64,000 nucleotides of DNA from Flavobacterium petrolei (GTDB lineage: Bacteria > Bacteroidota > Bacteroidia > Flavobacteriales > Flavobacteriaceae): contig NZ_QNVY02000007.1 of NCBI RefSeq assembly GCF_003314435.2, forward strand, positions 1-64,000. Direction: 5' to 3'. Position numbers and translations under genes: made by a program. This document shows positions 27,388 through 36,196 of this stretch, piece after piece. The notes beneath the pieces are model-generated. The model was not told the origin of the DNA. It saw nothing but the letters and a program-made list of their open reading frames with translations, and searched no databases. Each line of letters begins with the position of its first letter. Positions within the stretch are counted from its first letter, which is position 1.

Positions 27388-28509
27388 ATGAGGATTTTAA
27401 AATATTTATTTCTTTTACTGCTGCTTAGTTTTGTGGCTTTATCCATTTTTGTAGCTACTCAAAAAGGAGATTTTACCGTAGAAAGAAGTAAAATCATAAA
27501 TTCTCCAAAATCAAACGTTTTTAATTTTGTCAATGATTACAGAAACTGGGAAGATTTTGGTTCATGGATTACCGCAGATCCAGAGATTAAAATTAATTAT
27601 CCAGGTAAAACAATTGGTCCAGGAGCATCGTATTCATGGGAAGGAAAAGATGGAAACGGCGATATGAAAACTCTTTTTGTAAAAGAAAACGATAGTATTT
27701 CTCAGAAAATGAACTTTGGTGGTTCTGAATCTTCGGTTTTTTGGAAATTTAAAGATACCATTGGAGGAACAAAAGTAACTTGGAAAACAATTGGAAAAAT
27801 GAGTTTTTCTATGAAAGTATACACCGCATTTAATGGCGGTATCGATAAAATCATTGGTGAAATGTATGAAAAAAGCTTAGCTAATCTTGATAAAACGCTA
27901 GATTTTGAAATAAACACCTATACGGTAAAAGTGAACGGACCAGCTAAAAAAACTGGAACCTTTTATTTGAAACAAACCTTCAACAGTAAAATTTCGACCG
28001 TTATTAAAAATTCAAGAATCGTATTTTATAAAATCATTACGTTCTGTAAACAAAATAATATCGAGTTGAATGGAAAACCATTTTTACTCTATCACACCTA
28101 TGATTTAGCAAGTGGATTGACCAAAGTTTCGTTTTGTGTGCCCATAAAAACTCAAATTTTAACAAGTTCAGGAAGTGATATTTTAGCTGGAAAACTTGAA
28201 CCATTCGACGCCATTAAAACAACATTAAACGGTAATTATTCCCATACTCAAAAAGCACTGGATCAAACAAAAATATACCTTAATGCTAATAAAATTGTAA
28301 CAGATCTTGCGTTTTCACACTTGGAAGTTTTCACAACAGGTATAGCAGAAATTAAAAATCCTTCAAAATGGGTCACTGAAATTTACTATCCTTTGCAGCC
28401 AAAAATAATTCCAGTCAAATCTTATGTTCCAGCTGCCATTAAGAAAGTAGAGCCAGCAATAACTCCTGAACCAGTTATGAATAAGGAAGAAGAGCAATCT
28501 GAATTTTAA
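27388..28509 (+). CDS. Membrane-anchored SRPBCC protein with GyrI-like C-terminal domain
   Basis: A 373-residue protein: one N-terminal membrane segment (about 4-23), a SRPBCC/polyketide-cyclase-like domain (about 30-170; IINSPKSNVFNFVNDYRNWEDF is typical), then a region at about 185-305 resembling the effector-binding GyrI-like fold (FLLYHTYDLASGLTKVSFCVPI), and a polar Pro/Glu tail. Both domain types bind hydrophobic small ligands. It ends 61 bases before the ECF sigma gene on the same strand, so it may belong to that unit, but no ligand can be named. Confidence 0.8.
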   Translation: MRILKYLFLLLLLSFVALSIFVATQKGDFTVERSKIINSPKSNVFNFVNDYRNWEDFGSWITADPEIKINYPGKTIGPGASYSWEGKDGNGDMKTLFVKENDSISQKMNFGGSESSVFWKFKDTIGGTKVTWKTIGKMSFSMKVYTAFNGGIDKIIGEMYEKSLANLDKTLDFEINTYTVKVNGPAKKTGTFYLKQTFNSKISTVIKNSRIVFYKIITFCKQNNIELNGKPFLLYHTYDLASGLTKVSFCVPIKTQILTSSGSDILAGKLEPFDAIKTTLNGNYSHTQKALDQTKIYLNANKIVTDLAFSHLEVFTTGIAEIKNPSKWVTEIYYPLQPKIIPVKSYVPAAIKKVEPAITPEPVMNKEEEQSEF

Positions 28510-28570
28510 ATTATTATTGAGTGGATTAAACCTTTTTGAAAAATTACACTCTAACCTATAAATAATAATT

Positions 28571-29113
28571 TTGCAAGAGGAACAGGAATTTATTCAGCAA
28601 TTGTTATCCCCTAAAACGCATAATCAAGCGTTTCAGCGGTTGATTGCAGATTATCAAAGACCACTTTACAATCACATTCGTAATATCGTTTTGAACCACG
28701 ATGATACAGATGATGTTTTGCAAAATACTTTTATTAAAGTATTTCAAAATTTAAAGAATTTTAAAGGCGAAAGCAAACTATTTTCATGGATGTATCGTAT
28801 TGCTACCAATGAAGCTTTGACTTTTTTAAAACAAAAATCAAAAATAAGTGGCATCTCATCTGAAACATTGCAAAACAAAACGTTGGATAATCTAGAAGCT
28901 GATGTGTTTTTTGACGGAAATGATATTCAAATAAAATTGCAAAAAGCTATTGCACTATTACCTGAGAAACAACAATTGATTTTTAAAATGAAATATTTTG
29001 AAGAACTCAAGTATGAAGAAATTTCTGAAATCTTAGGAACTTCCGTTGGTGGATTAAAAGCATCCTATCATATCGCAGTAAAAAAAATAGAAGCTTTTGT
29101 ATCTACTAATTAA
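28571..29113 (+). CDS. ECF-type RNA polymerase sigma factor (TTG start)
   Basis: A 180-residue sigma-70 family factor. Region 2 is seen as DTDDVLQNTFIKVFQNLKNF and FSWMYRIATNEALTFL (about residues 45-95), region 4 as LPEKQQLIFKMKYFEELKY with EEISEILGTSVGGLKASY (about 135-172). No ATG lies in frame before region 2, so TTG at 28571 is the likely start, although it overlaps a perfect -7 box (28566-28573). It is followed by a small membrane protein and an exported sensor-like protein, a compact sigma/anti-sigma/sensor set. Confidence 0.88.
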   Translation: MQEEQEFIQQLLSPKTHNQAFQRLIADYQRPLYNHIRNIVLNHDDTDDVLQNTFIKVFQNLKNFKGESKLFSWMYRIATNEALTFLKQKSKISGISSETLQNKTLDNLEADVFFDGNDIQIKLQKAIALLPEKQQLIFKMKYFEELKYEEISEILGTSVGGLKASYHIAVKKIEAFVSTN

Positions 29114-29145
29114 ACCTTTTTATACTAACTACGTCTAAAGAAAAT

Positions 29146-29559
29146 ATGAAAACATTTAAATTAGAAAACGAGCCTAAAATTGAAACCGGATTTAAAACAC
29201 CGGATCATTATTTTGAAAATTTCTCAGTCAAAATGATGCAGCAATTGCCTGCAAGGGAACCAAAAGTTATTTCTATTTTTCAAAAAAGGAAAAATTTAAT
29301 TCTTATGGTGGCAGCCGTTTTAGTACTTGCTATGATGATTCCAATTTTTAATTACTCATCTGCCAGCAGCAATGAATTGGATGCAACTGAATTAGAAAAT
29401 TATATCACCTATCAATCTAATCTAAATCAATATGATTTGATAAGTGGCCTAGAAGATGAGGACATTAACAACATGAATACAAGTATTGCAATAGAGGATG
29501 AAGCGATAGAAGATCTTTTATCTGGAAATTCAAATTTGGAAAATCTTATTTTAGAATAA
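29146..29559 (+). CDS. Probable anti-sigma membrane protein
   Basis: A 137-residue protein with a cytoplasmic N terminus (about 1-48), one membrane segment (about 49-68, LILMVAAVLVLAMMIPIF) and an acidic Asn/Glu/Leu-rich outer tail. It lies 32 bases after the ECF sigma gene and 42 bases before an exported protein. Position and topology fit a small anti-sigma factor that holds the sigma at the membrane, but the N-terminal domain is too short and divergent to assign a known family. Confidence 0.65.
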   Translation: MKTFKLENEPKIETGFKTPDHYFENFSVKMMQQLPAREPKVISIFQKRKNLILMVAAVLVLAMMIPIFNYSSASSNELDATELENYITYQSNLNQYDLISGLEDEDINNMNTSIAIEDEAIEDLLSGNSNLENLILE

Positions 29560-29601
29560 ATAACAAACTTGCTTTTTAAGCTTTAATTAAAAAATCACAA
29601 A

Positions 29602-30060
29602 ATGAACGTTAGAAAATTATTACCCCTACTCTTTTTATTTGTTTCATTCAGCTTTTACGCTCAAGGCGAAAGTATGAAAGAAAAAAGAGAAAAAATAAAA
29701 GCGTTGAAAGTAGCTTTTTTTACCACTGAGCTTGATTTTACAGCTAATGAGGCTGAAAAGTTCTGGCCGCTTTACAACACATTTGATGACAAACAATTTG
29801 AACTAAGACATCAAAAAATGCGCGCTTATATGAAAAGAATGAGTGATGGCTCATTAGATAAAATATCTGAAAAAGAAGCTAATAATTTCTTAGTTCAAAT
29901 GGAAGAAACTGAAGAAGAGTTATTTTTATTGCGAAAAAAATTCACTCAAAATTTGCGAGGCGTATTACCTTCAGTGAAAATCATTAAACTTAGAAAGGCT
30001 GAAGAAGATTTCAATAGAAAATTGCTCCATCAATATCGTAATAAAAGCCAAAAAAAATAA
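29602..30060 (+). CDS. Exported sensor-like protein of the ECF sigma operon
   Basis: A 152-residue protein with a Sec signal peptide ending FYAQ (about residue 21) and a highly helical, charged mature part (KEKREKIKALKVAFFTTELDFT, then EAEKFWPLYNTFDDK). The pattern resembles flavobacterial proteins named sensor of ECF-type sigma factor and is CpxP/Spy-like in size and helicity. It would act in the periplasm, reporting to the membrane protein before it. A strong terminator closes the operon. Confidence 0.75.
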   Translation: MNVRKLLPLLFLFVSFSFYAQGESMKEKREKIKALKVAFFTTELDFTANEAEKFWPLYNTFDDKQFELRHQKMRAYMKRMSDGSLDKISEKEANNFLVQMEETEEELFLLRKKFTQNLRGVLPSVKIIKLRKAEEDFNRKLLHQYRNKSQKK

Positions 30061-30084
30061 TTGCTTTAATTTTATTAGTTCAAC

Positions 30085-30130
30085 GAAAAGAGACTCTATA
30101 TTCATAATTGATACAGAGTCTCTTTTTATT
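30085..30130. terminator. Bidirectional terminator
   Basis: AAAAGAGACTCT and AGAGTCTCTTTTT pair perfectly apart from the loop-side bases, between the sensor gene and convergent pyrD. Confidence 0.88.
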
Positions 30131-30144
30131 TAAGTAAAGTAAAA

Positions 30145-31167
30145 CTACTGTAATCTTTCTAAAAGTTTCTTATTTATGGCCTTTACCAATGCTGGTCCTT
30201 CGTAAATAAAACCGGTGTACAACTGAATTAAACTTGCTCCGGCATCTAGTTTTTCAATTGCATCTTCAGCAGAATGAATTCCTCCTACTCCAATAATAGG
30301 GAAGGCTTTATTGCTTTTTTGAGATAAAAATCGGATTACTTCAGTAGAACGATGTGTCAATGGTTTTCCTGACAATCCACCCATTTCTGTTTTATTTTCG
30401 GATTGCAACCCTTCACGAGAAATCGTGGTATTAGTAGCAATAACCCCCGCAATTTTAGTTTCTTTTACAATATCAATAATATCAAGCAATTGTTCATCTG
30501 TTAAATCTGGGGCAATTTTTAATAAAATTGGCTTTTGCTTTGGCTTAGCCAAATTCTTATTTTGGAGCGTCTGCAAAAGTTGTGTCAACGGTTCTTTATC
30601 TTGTAATGCTCGAAGATTTGGTGTGTTTGGCGAACTCACATTAACCACAAAATAATCGACATAATCGTATAAAGCGTCAAAACATATTTCGTAATCAGAA
30701 GTCGCTTCTTCGTTTGGTGTCAACTTGTTTTTCCCAATGTTTCCACCAATCAAAACGCCTTTGTTTTGTTTCAAACGTTCCACTGCTTCTTGAACTCCGC
30801 CGTTGTTAAATCCCATTCGGTTGATGATGGCGCTGTCTTCTTTCAAGCGAAACAATCGTTTTTTGGGATTTCCTTCCTGACCTTTTGGAGTCAACGTTCC
30901 TATCTCGATAAAACCAAAACCAAAATTGGACAATTCCTTATACAATTTTGCATCTTTATCAAAACCTGCTGCAAGACCTACTGGATTTTTAAATTTTAAT
31001 CCGAAAACTTCGGTTTCTAATTTGACATCATTTACTTCATAAAGCGCTTTAAAAAGAGCTGTAAATCCGGGAATTTTAGACAAAAAGCGAATCAATGAAA
31101 AAGTAAAATAATGCACTTTTTCAGGATTAAACCAAAAAAGTATAGGGCGTAAGAGTAATTTGTACAT
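30145..31167 (-). CDS. pyrD: Dihydroorotate dehydrogenase (quinone), class 2
   Basis: A 340-residue FMN enzyme that oxidises dihydroorotate to orotate in pyrimidine synthesis, passing electrons to menaquinone at the membrane. The N-terminal helical part ([17 protein letters not shown]) is the class 2 membrane-associated extension; [32 protein letters not shown] (catalytic Ser region), LLKIAPDL and [11 protein letters not shown] follow in family order. The start at 31167 (MYKLLLRP) fits the family; a longer frame to 31257 runs through the promoter box. Confidence 0.95.
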   Translation of the reverse strand: MYKLLLRPILFWFNPEKVHYFTFSLIRFLSKIPGFTALFKALYEVNDVKLETEVFGLKFKNPVGLAAGFDKDAKLYKELSNFGFGFIEIGTLTPKGQEGNPKKRLFRLKEDSAIINRMGFNNGGVQEAVERLKQNKGVLIGGNIGKNKLTPNEEATSDYEICFDALYDYVDYFVVNVSSPNTPNLRALQDKEPLTQLLQTLQNKNLAKPKQKPILLKIAPDLTDEQLLDIIDIVKETKIAGVIATNTTISREGLQSENKTEMGGLSGKPLTHRSTEVIRFLSQKSNKAFPIIGVGGIHSAEDAIEKLDAGASLIQLYTGFIYEGPALVKAINKKLLERLQ

Positions 31168-31187
31168 GTTGGTGTTGTTGTGTTGTG

Positions 31188-31195
31188 CAAAAATA
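31188..31195 (-). promoter_or_regulatory. -7 promoter box of pyrD
   Basis: Minus strand TATTTTTG matches TAnnTTTG, 20 bases before the MYKLL start. It supports that start over the upstream one. Confidence 0.6.
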
Positions 31196-31427
31196 GAATT
31201 ATCTAACCGATAAATAAATATTTGGAAAATAATTTTTAAATCATTTTGCCAAATCAAAAAGTGGTTATAAACATATTTTATTTGGCTTTAGCCAACGAAG
31301 AAAATGCCAATAAAGAATCCTTTTCTTTCTATCTATCTAAAATGATACAATTATAGAAGAAACACTTTAGATTAACCGATCGAATCGTTTTATAAAAATT
31401 ACATTTTTTAATTAAATATTTACTCCC

Positions 31428-31958
31428 ATGAGATTGAAAATTACAACAACGCTTTTTTTGTTTTTTATAGTTCAGGTCTTTTTTGCACAAAAAGTAAAAA
31501 ATGAAACTATAAAAGTGGATGCAAAAAATAATGTAATTCCAGCAGTTAATTCAACTCAAATTGCAGCAACAGCAACGGCAATAAGCAGTAAAACCAAAGA
31601 AGATACAAAATACTTAAATGACCAACTTAAGTCCGAAAAGAAAGCTTTAAAGGAAGCTAAAAAAATTGAGAAAGAACAAGAGCGTTTTGAAAAAGAAAAA
31701 AAGGACTTTAACAAAAAGCAAAGCCGAATTTTTTCCGGAGAGAAATCCGTTCGGAATATAAAAGATAAAATAAATAAGTCACAACGAAACTTGATTACAA
31801 GCAAGGAAAAATTAGATAAGAAAATTGCCAAAGGCAGCCTTTCTTCTACTCAAATTGAAAAAGAAAATATAAAGATCAGTAAGCAACAAATTAAAACCAA
31901 TAAACTGGAAGAAGATCTTGAGAAAGCTGAAAAAAAATTAAATAAAGTAAGAAACTAA
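31428..31958 (+). CDS. Exported coiled-coil hypothetical protein
   Basis: A 176-residue protein with a Sec signal peptide ending FFAQ (about residue 21), then a short Ala/Thr region and a very long Lys/Glu/Asn-rich heptad-like stretch (about 60-176) predicted as coiled coil (KEAKKIEKEQERFEKEKKDF and similar). No enzyme motif. It would be periplasmic or surface associated. Its own terminator follows directly. Confidence 0.7.
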   Translation: MRLKITTTLFLFFIVQVFFAQKVKNETIKVDAKNNVIPAVNSTQIAATATAISSKTKEDTKYLNDQLKSEKKALKEAKKIEKEQERFEKEKKDFNKKQSRIFSGEKSVRNIKDKINKSQRNLITSKEKLDKKIAKGSLSSTQIEKENIKISKQQIKTNKLEEDLEKAEKKLNKVRN

Positions 31959-31963
31959 ATTTC

Positions 31964-31987
31964 AACCACCTTTGGGTGGTTTTTTTA
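31964..31987 (+). terminator. Rho-independent terminator
   Basis: AACCACC pairs with GGTGGTT around a four-base loop and is followed by a T-run, six bases after the coiled-coil gene. Confidence 0.85.
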
Positions 31988-32096
31988 TGACTACTCTATT
32001 CCGTTGCAAATTAGCATACAATCCTTCTTTCATTCAAAATTACATTAAACAAAATTTAGTCTTTACTTTACTTCTAAATCCTCCTAAAAAAAAGAT

Positions 32097-32104
32097 TATA
32101 TTTG
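32097..32104 (+). promoter_or_regulatory. -7 promoter box of pepT
   Basis: TATATTTG matches TAnnTTTG, 16 bases before the pepT ATG. Confidence 0.65.
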
Positions 32105-32120
32105 CATAAAACAAAGAAAA

Positions 32121-33374
32121 ATGCAACATATCATAGACCGTTTCATCAGTTATGTAGTTATTGATACAGAATCTGACGCCAATTCAGAAACTACGCCAAG
32201 CACAAAAAAACAATGGGATTTAGCTAATAAACTAGTTGAAGAATTGAAAACTATTGGAATGCAAGACGTTTCAATAGATGATAAATCATATATTATGGCA
32301 ACGTTGCCTAGTAATGTAGCGCATGATGTACCTACAATTGGGTTTATTTCACACTTTGACACATCTCCAGATTTTTGTGGTGCAAATGTAAAACCGCAAA
32401 TAGTCCCAAATTATGATGGTAAAGACATTGTATTAAATGCGGATAAAAACATTATCCTTTCCCCTAATTATTTCAAAGATTTACTGCTTTACAAAGGACA
32501 AACTCTAATCACTACAGACGGCACAACCCTATTAGGCGCCGATGACAAAGCCGGAATCACGGAGATTGTCACCGCTATGGAATTCCTCATCAAAAATCCT
32601 GAAATCAAACACGGAAAAATCAGAATTGGTTTTACACCTGACGAAGAAATTGGTCGTGGCGCCCATCATTTTGATGTAGAGAAATTTGGAGCGGATTGGG
32701 CCTATACAATGGACGGAAGCCAAGTAGGAGAACTGGAATACGAAAATTTTAATGCGGCTGGAGCCAAAATTACTTTCAAAGGAAAAAGCGTTCATCCTGG
32801 TTATGCCAAAGGTAAAATGATTAATTCCATGTTGATTGCAAATAATTTCCTAAATGAATTGCCCTCTGGAGAAACTCCCGAAGAAACCAAAGGATACGAA
32901 GGTTTTTTTCACGTGCATCACCTAACAGGAAGTATTGAAGAAACTGTTTTGGAACTTATCATTCGCGATCATAACAAGAAAAAGTTTGAAAAACGAAAAG
33001 AACTAATTGAAAAAATAACCAAAAAAATCAATAATAAATTTGCAAAACAATTTGGTGAAGATATTGTTACTGCCGAAATAAAAGATCAATATTACAATAT
33101 GAAAGAAAAGGTTTTGCCTGTAAAACATATTGTAGATATTGCTGAAAAAGCAATGAAGGAGATTGGAATCAAACCGCTAATAAAACCTATTCGTGGTGGA
33201 ACTGACGGTTCTCAATTATCGTATAAAGGTTTACCTTGCCCAAATATTTTTGCTGGTGGACATAATTTTCACGGAAAATATGAATATGTTCCTGCTGAAA
33301 GCATGCAAAAAGCAGTTGAAGTTATTGTAAAAATAGCCGAATTGACTGCACTAGAAGTAGCTATTAAAAAATAA
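32121..33374 (+). CDS. pepT: Peptidase T (tripeptide aminopeptidase)
   Basis: A 417-residue M20-family di-zinc peptidase that removes N-terminal residues from tripeptides. Metal and catalytic residues are visible: His78 and Asp80 in SHFDTS, Asp141 in GADDKAG, and Glu175/Glu176 in PDEEIG, close to the E. coli PepT positions. The C-terminal [11 protein letters not shown]is motif is present. No signal peptide, so cytosolic. The next gene starts four bases after its stop, suggesting one transcript. Confidence 0.95.
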   Translation: MQHIIDRFISYVVIDTESDANSETTPSTKKQWDLANKLVEELKTIGMQDVSIDDKSYIMATLPSNVAHDVPTIGFISHFDTSPDFCGANVKPQIVPNYDGKDIVLNADKNIILSPNYFKDLLLYKGQTLITTDGTTLLGADDKAGITEIVTAMEFLIKNPEIKHGKIRIGFTPDEEIGRGAHHFDVEKFGADWAYTMDGSQVGELEYENFNAAGAKITFKGKSVHPGYAKGKMINSMLIANNFLNELPSGETPEETKGYEGFFHVHHLTGSIEETVLELIIRDHNKKKFEKRKELIEKITKKINNKFAKQFGEDIVTAEIKDQYYNMKEKVLPVKHIVDIAEKAMKEIGIKPLIKPIRGGTDGSQLSYKGLPCPNIFAGGHNFHGKYEYVPAESMQKAVEVIVKIAELTALEVAIKK

Positions 33375-33378
33375 TCTA

Positions 33379-33963
33379 TTGGAATGCTCAAAAGCGACTC
33401 ACATTTGGGATAAAAACAACAGTTGGTTAGAAGAATTAGAATTTCTAAAATCAATTATTGTCAAAACTGAACTTGAAGAAACTAGCAAATGGGGCGGAAT
33501 TGTTTATGTCCTCAATGGCAAAAATGTAATAGGAATTGCTGGATTCAAAAATTACTTTGCCATTTGGTTTTTCAACGGTGTCCTATTGGAAGACAAAAAA
33601 AAGTTGTTAGTGAATGCACAAGAAGGTGTTACAAAAGCATTGCGGCAGTGGCGTTTTAAATCAAAAGAAGAAGTCAATGAAGGTGATGTCCTGAATTATA
33701 TAAAGGAAGCCATTGAAAATGAAAAGCGAGGAAAAACGAGTAAGCCTGAAAAGAAAATGCCAATTTTATCCGAGTTTTTCCAAAAAGAATTAATTGCCAA
33801 TCAAAAATTAGCAGCGGCTTTTCAGAAATTCTCAGCGTACAAGCAATATGAATTCATGGAATATATTGAAAGTGCAAAACGAGAAGAAACTAAACGTTCC
33901 CGGATTGATAAAATCATCCCAATGATACTCGATAGCATTGGTCTTAATGACAAATACCGATAA
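33379..33963 (+). CDS. YdeI/OmpD-associated family protein with DUF1801-like N terminus
   Basis: A 194-residue soluble protein. The first half (SKWGGIVYVLNGKNVIGIAGFKNYFAIWFF) resembles DUF1801/YdhG-type folds; the second half (LAAAFQKFSAYKQYEFMEYIESAKREETKRSRIDKII) is the YdeI-type C-terminal helical segment. The family is conserved but of unclear function. The start is a TTG at 33379, four bases after the pepT stop; no in-frame ATG exists before about residue 130, so the TTG is needed. A terminator follows. Confidence 0.78.
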   Translation: MECSKATHIWDKNNSWLEELEFLKSIIVKTELEETSKWGGIVYVLNGKNVIGIAGFKNYFAIWFFNGVLLEDKKKLLVNAQEGVTKALRQWRFKSKEEVNEGDVLNYIKEAIENEKRGKTSKPEKKMPILSEFFQKELIANQKLAAAFQKFSAYKQYEFMEYIESAKREETKRSRIDKIIPMILDSIGLNDKYR

Positions 33964-33966
33964 GAT

Positions 33967-34008
33967 TAAGTCCCATTACTGAAATTTCAGGAATGGGACT
34001 TTTTTTAT
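33967..34008 (+). terminator. Rho-independent terminator
   Basis: AAGTCCCATT pairs perfectly with AATGGGACTT, with an inner CTGAAATTTCAG palindrome, followed by a T-run. Confidence 0.88.
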
Positions 34009-34262
34009 TAAAAAAAATCAAACTTAGCAATGATTTACTTTACTAATTGATGCTAAAATTAATCTCTAATTTCTGCTTATATTTTTTAGTTGGCTTACTT
34101 CGTTGTCATGTATTCGTACAAATTTAGATTCAAATAAAGAAAAGCTTAACATTGGACAATTGATTAAATCACTATATTTACTTACAATAACTTAACAATT
34201 TATTAAAACAAGAAGAAACATTAGTTTTAATAAAGCAAAATCTAATACTAAAAACACAAACT

Positions 34263-34715
34263 ATGATACAAAAAGAAGAAGAAGAAGAGACGATACAACC
34301 GTCTTTGGAAAAACCTGAAGTTGTAAAACCAACCCGAACCAGAAAACCAAAAATTATTAACCCTGAAGTGGTACCTGCCGAAATTATCGAACCTGAAAAT
34401 GAAACTGTAATCACTGAAATTATTGAAGAAATGATAACCATTTCTGCTGAAAGCAACGATGATACTGCTGCACAACCAAGTAAAAAGGACACTAAAAAAG
34501 ACACTAAAAAGAAGATAAAGATGAAAGATAAAGACAAGAAAAAGGTTAAAAAAGCTGACGCAAAAGAAAAAGCAAAGCAAAAAGCAAAAGCCAAAAAGGC
34601 AAAAAAAGCGAAAAAGGACAAAGCGAAGAAAGCAAAAGTAAAAGCGAAGATCAAAGCTAAAAAAGCCAAAGCAAAATCTAAAAAAGCAAAGAAGAATAAA
34701 AAGAATAAAAAATAA
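34263..34715 (+). CDS. Lys/Ala-rich histone-H1-like protein with acidic N terminus
   Basis: A 150-residue protein in two parts. Residues 1-75 are acidic (EEEEE near the start, many Glu/Ile/Val). Residues 76-150 are almost only Lys and Ala with short KAKKAKK repeats, like histone H1 tails and bacterial H1-like proteins. DNA or RNA binding by the basic tail is inferred from composition. The purine-rich repeats open a long spurious frame on the other strand. It is flanked by its own terminator and no operon partner. Confidence 0.7.
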   Translation: MIQKEEEEETIQPSLEKPEVVKPTRTRKPKIINPEVVPAEIIEPENETVITEIIEEMITISAESNDDTAAQPSKKDTKKDTKKKIKMKDKDKKKVKKADAKEKAKQKAKAKKAKKAKKDKAKKAKVKAKIKAKKAKAKSKKAKKNKKNKK

Positions 34716-34732
34716 TATTATTCTTTTTTATG

Positions 34733-34781
34733 CAAAAAAAAAGTCTCAATCCGAATATTTTCCGGTTGAGACTTTTTTTAA
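34733..34781. terminator. Bidirectional terminator
   Basis: AAAGTCTCAA and TTGAGACTTT pair, with CCG/CGG continuing the stem; A-run before, T-run after. It separates the Lys-rich gene and convergent yajC. Confidence 0.88.
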
Positions 34782-34796
34782 TTTATAAAATGAAAA

Positions 34797-35069
34797 TTAT
34801 TTTTTGTTCAAAATAGCACTCATTTCCATAGAAATCGCAGAACGCTCCATTTTCAATTTTCCTGACATCGTTTCTACAACAACAGTTGTATCTGCAAGCT
34901 CAGAAACTTTTCCGTGAAGTCCACTTTTGGTGATGATTTTATCACCTACTTTTAGTGTACTTTCAAATTCTTTTTCTTGTTTTGCTTTTTTCTGTTGTGG
35001 TCTGATCATAAAGAAATAGATCACCACAAACATTAATATAAACGGTGCAAATTGAGTTAACTGTTCCAT
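34797..35069 (-). CDS. yajC: Preprotein translocase subunit YajC
   Basis: A 90-residue protein with one N-terminal membrane helix (APFILMFVVIYFFMI, about residues 8-22), then the family motif RPQQKKAKQ and a small beta domain (LKVGDKIITKSGLHGKV). YajC accompanies SecDF in the Sec translocon. It lies 30 bases after nusB on the same strand, a common flavobacterial pairing, and is probably co-transcribed. Confidence 0.93.
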   Translation of the reverse strand: MEQLTQFAPFILMFVVIYFFMIRPQQKKAKQEKEFESTLKVGDKIITKSGLHGKVSELADTTVVVETMSGKLKMERSAISMEMSAILNKK

Positions 35070-35099
35070 AATTTTGATTCTCTTTTTATTTGTTAATTA

Positions 35100-36044
35100 T
35101 TACATTAGACCACGACCGGCTTTTATAATTCTTTTGCTGGTTTGCAGTTCTTTTACTAAATTGTCTAAAATTCCGTTGATAAAAATACTACTTTTTGGTG
35201 TAGAATATTCTTTGGCAACCTCTAAATATTCGTTAAGTGTAACTTTTACAGGAATAGAAGGGAATTTCAAGAATTCACAAATTGCCATTTTCAGAATAAT
35301 AGTATCAATCTCGGCAATTCTCTCACTGTCCCAATTAGGCGTTTTATCTACATATTCTTTAGCTAATTCTGATTCGTTAAGCACTGTTTTTCTAAACAAA
35401 TCTTTCACAAAATCTTTGTCCTCATTGTCTTTATACAATTTTGGAACTCGGAAATTATCATCTTCACCAGCCTTAATCGCTTTCAATTGCTTGATAATAT
35501 GTGTATTCACTAACGGAATATCATCAACCCAAGTCAATTTATCATCCTCAAGATAGTCATACAATTTCTCGTTTGGAACAATAACTTCCATGAATAAATC
35601 AACGATAAACTGTCGGTCTTCCTCAAACGTGTTCACGTCATTACTCATGTATTGCGCATACAATGGACTCGCCTTGATATCATTCAAAAGCAATAAAATA
35701 TAATCGTCGTTTAAAGTCCAATTATTGATCTTACGGTTTTCCAGAGCAATACTTAATGAATTATTTTCGGAAAGAATTTGAAAAATCCTGTTTTTGATGA
35801 ATTTTTCGTTAGGCTTGCGTTCCTCAGGAGTTGCAAGATGTTTCAAACTTGATTTGTGCAAAAAGATAGTTTCTGTTTTGCAAATTTCAATCAGCGAAGA
35901 AAGCATTATAAGGTATAAATCTTGAATATTGTCGATACTGTAAAAAAGGAATTTTTCTTCTTTTTCCAAATTATCTGAACCGCTTTGATGCATCGCATAA
36001 ATGGACTGCATGACTTTAACGCGAATGTGTCTTCTATTTACCAC
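35100..36044 (-). CDS. nusB: Transcription antitermination factor NusB (long form)
   Basis: A 314-residue protein about twice the length of E. coli NusB. The N terminus RRHIRVKVMQSIYAMHQS is typical, and the C-terminal half (about 180-300) holds the NusB fold (DWVDDIPLV-like helices, WDSERIAEIDTIILKMAICEF, PSIPVKVTLNEYLEVAKEYS). The extended middle is usual in Bacteroidota. NusB binds boxA RNA with NusE in rRNA antitermination. A -7 box lies upstream and a heptamer hairpin separates it from the dehydrogenase gene. Confidence 0.93.
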   Translation of the reverse strand: MVNRRHIRVKVMQSIYAMHQSGSDNLEKEEKFLFYSIDNIQDLYLIMLSSLIEICKTETIFLHKSSLKHLATPEERKPNEKFIKNRIFQILSENNSLSIALENRKINNWTLNDDYILLLLNDIKASPLYAQYMSNDVNTFEEDRQFIVDLFMEVIVPNEKLYDYLEDDKLTWVDDIPLVNTHIIKQLKAIKAGEDDNFRVPKLYKDNEDKDFVKDLFRKTVLNESELAKEYVDKTPNWDSERIAEIDTIILKMAICEFLKFPSIPVKVTLNEYLEVAKEYSTPKSSIFINGILDNLVKELQTSKRIIKAGRGLM

Positions 36045-36072
36045 CTTGTAAGAACTTTTATTAATTAGGGTG

Positions 36073-36080
36073 CAAAAATA
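36073..36080 (-). promoter_or_regulatory. -7 promoter box of nusB-yajC
   Basis: Minus strand TATTTTTG matches TAnnTTTG, 28 bases before the nusB start. Confidence 0.6.
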
Positions 36081-36126
36081 AGTATTTCATTTTTTAAAAT
36101 AAAATATATAATCGCTTATTTTACTG

Positions 36127-36196
36127 CAATCAATCAACAGTACTCAGTAAATGCTACTAAAACATCCCCTGAATACTGATAATTGAGCACTGAAAA
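36127..36196 (-). repeat. Heptamer-periodic hairpin element 2
   Basis: On the minus strand, directly after the TAG of the dehydrogenase gene, the bases fall into 7-mers: TTTTCAG, TGCTCAA, TTATCAG, TATTCAG, three loop 7-mers, then CTGAGTA, CTGTTGA, TTGATTG. The right-arm 7-mers are the complements of the left ones with few changes, in register. No T-run follows, and the nusB promoter box lies just downstream. Confidence 0.6.

Noticed and set aside
34178..34669. 163-codon minus-strand frame, very Phe/Ala-rich
   Set aside because: It is the antisense of the Lys/Ala-rich gene; the hydrophobic composition follows from complementing AAA/GCA codons.
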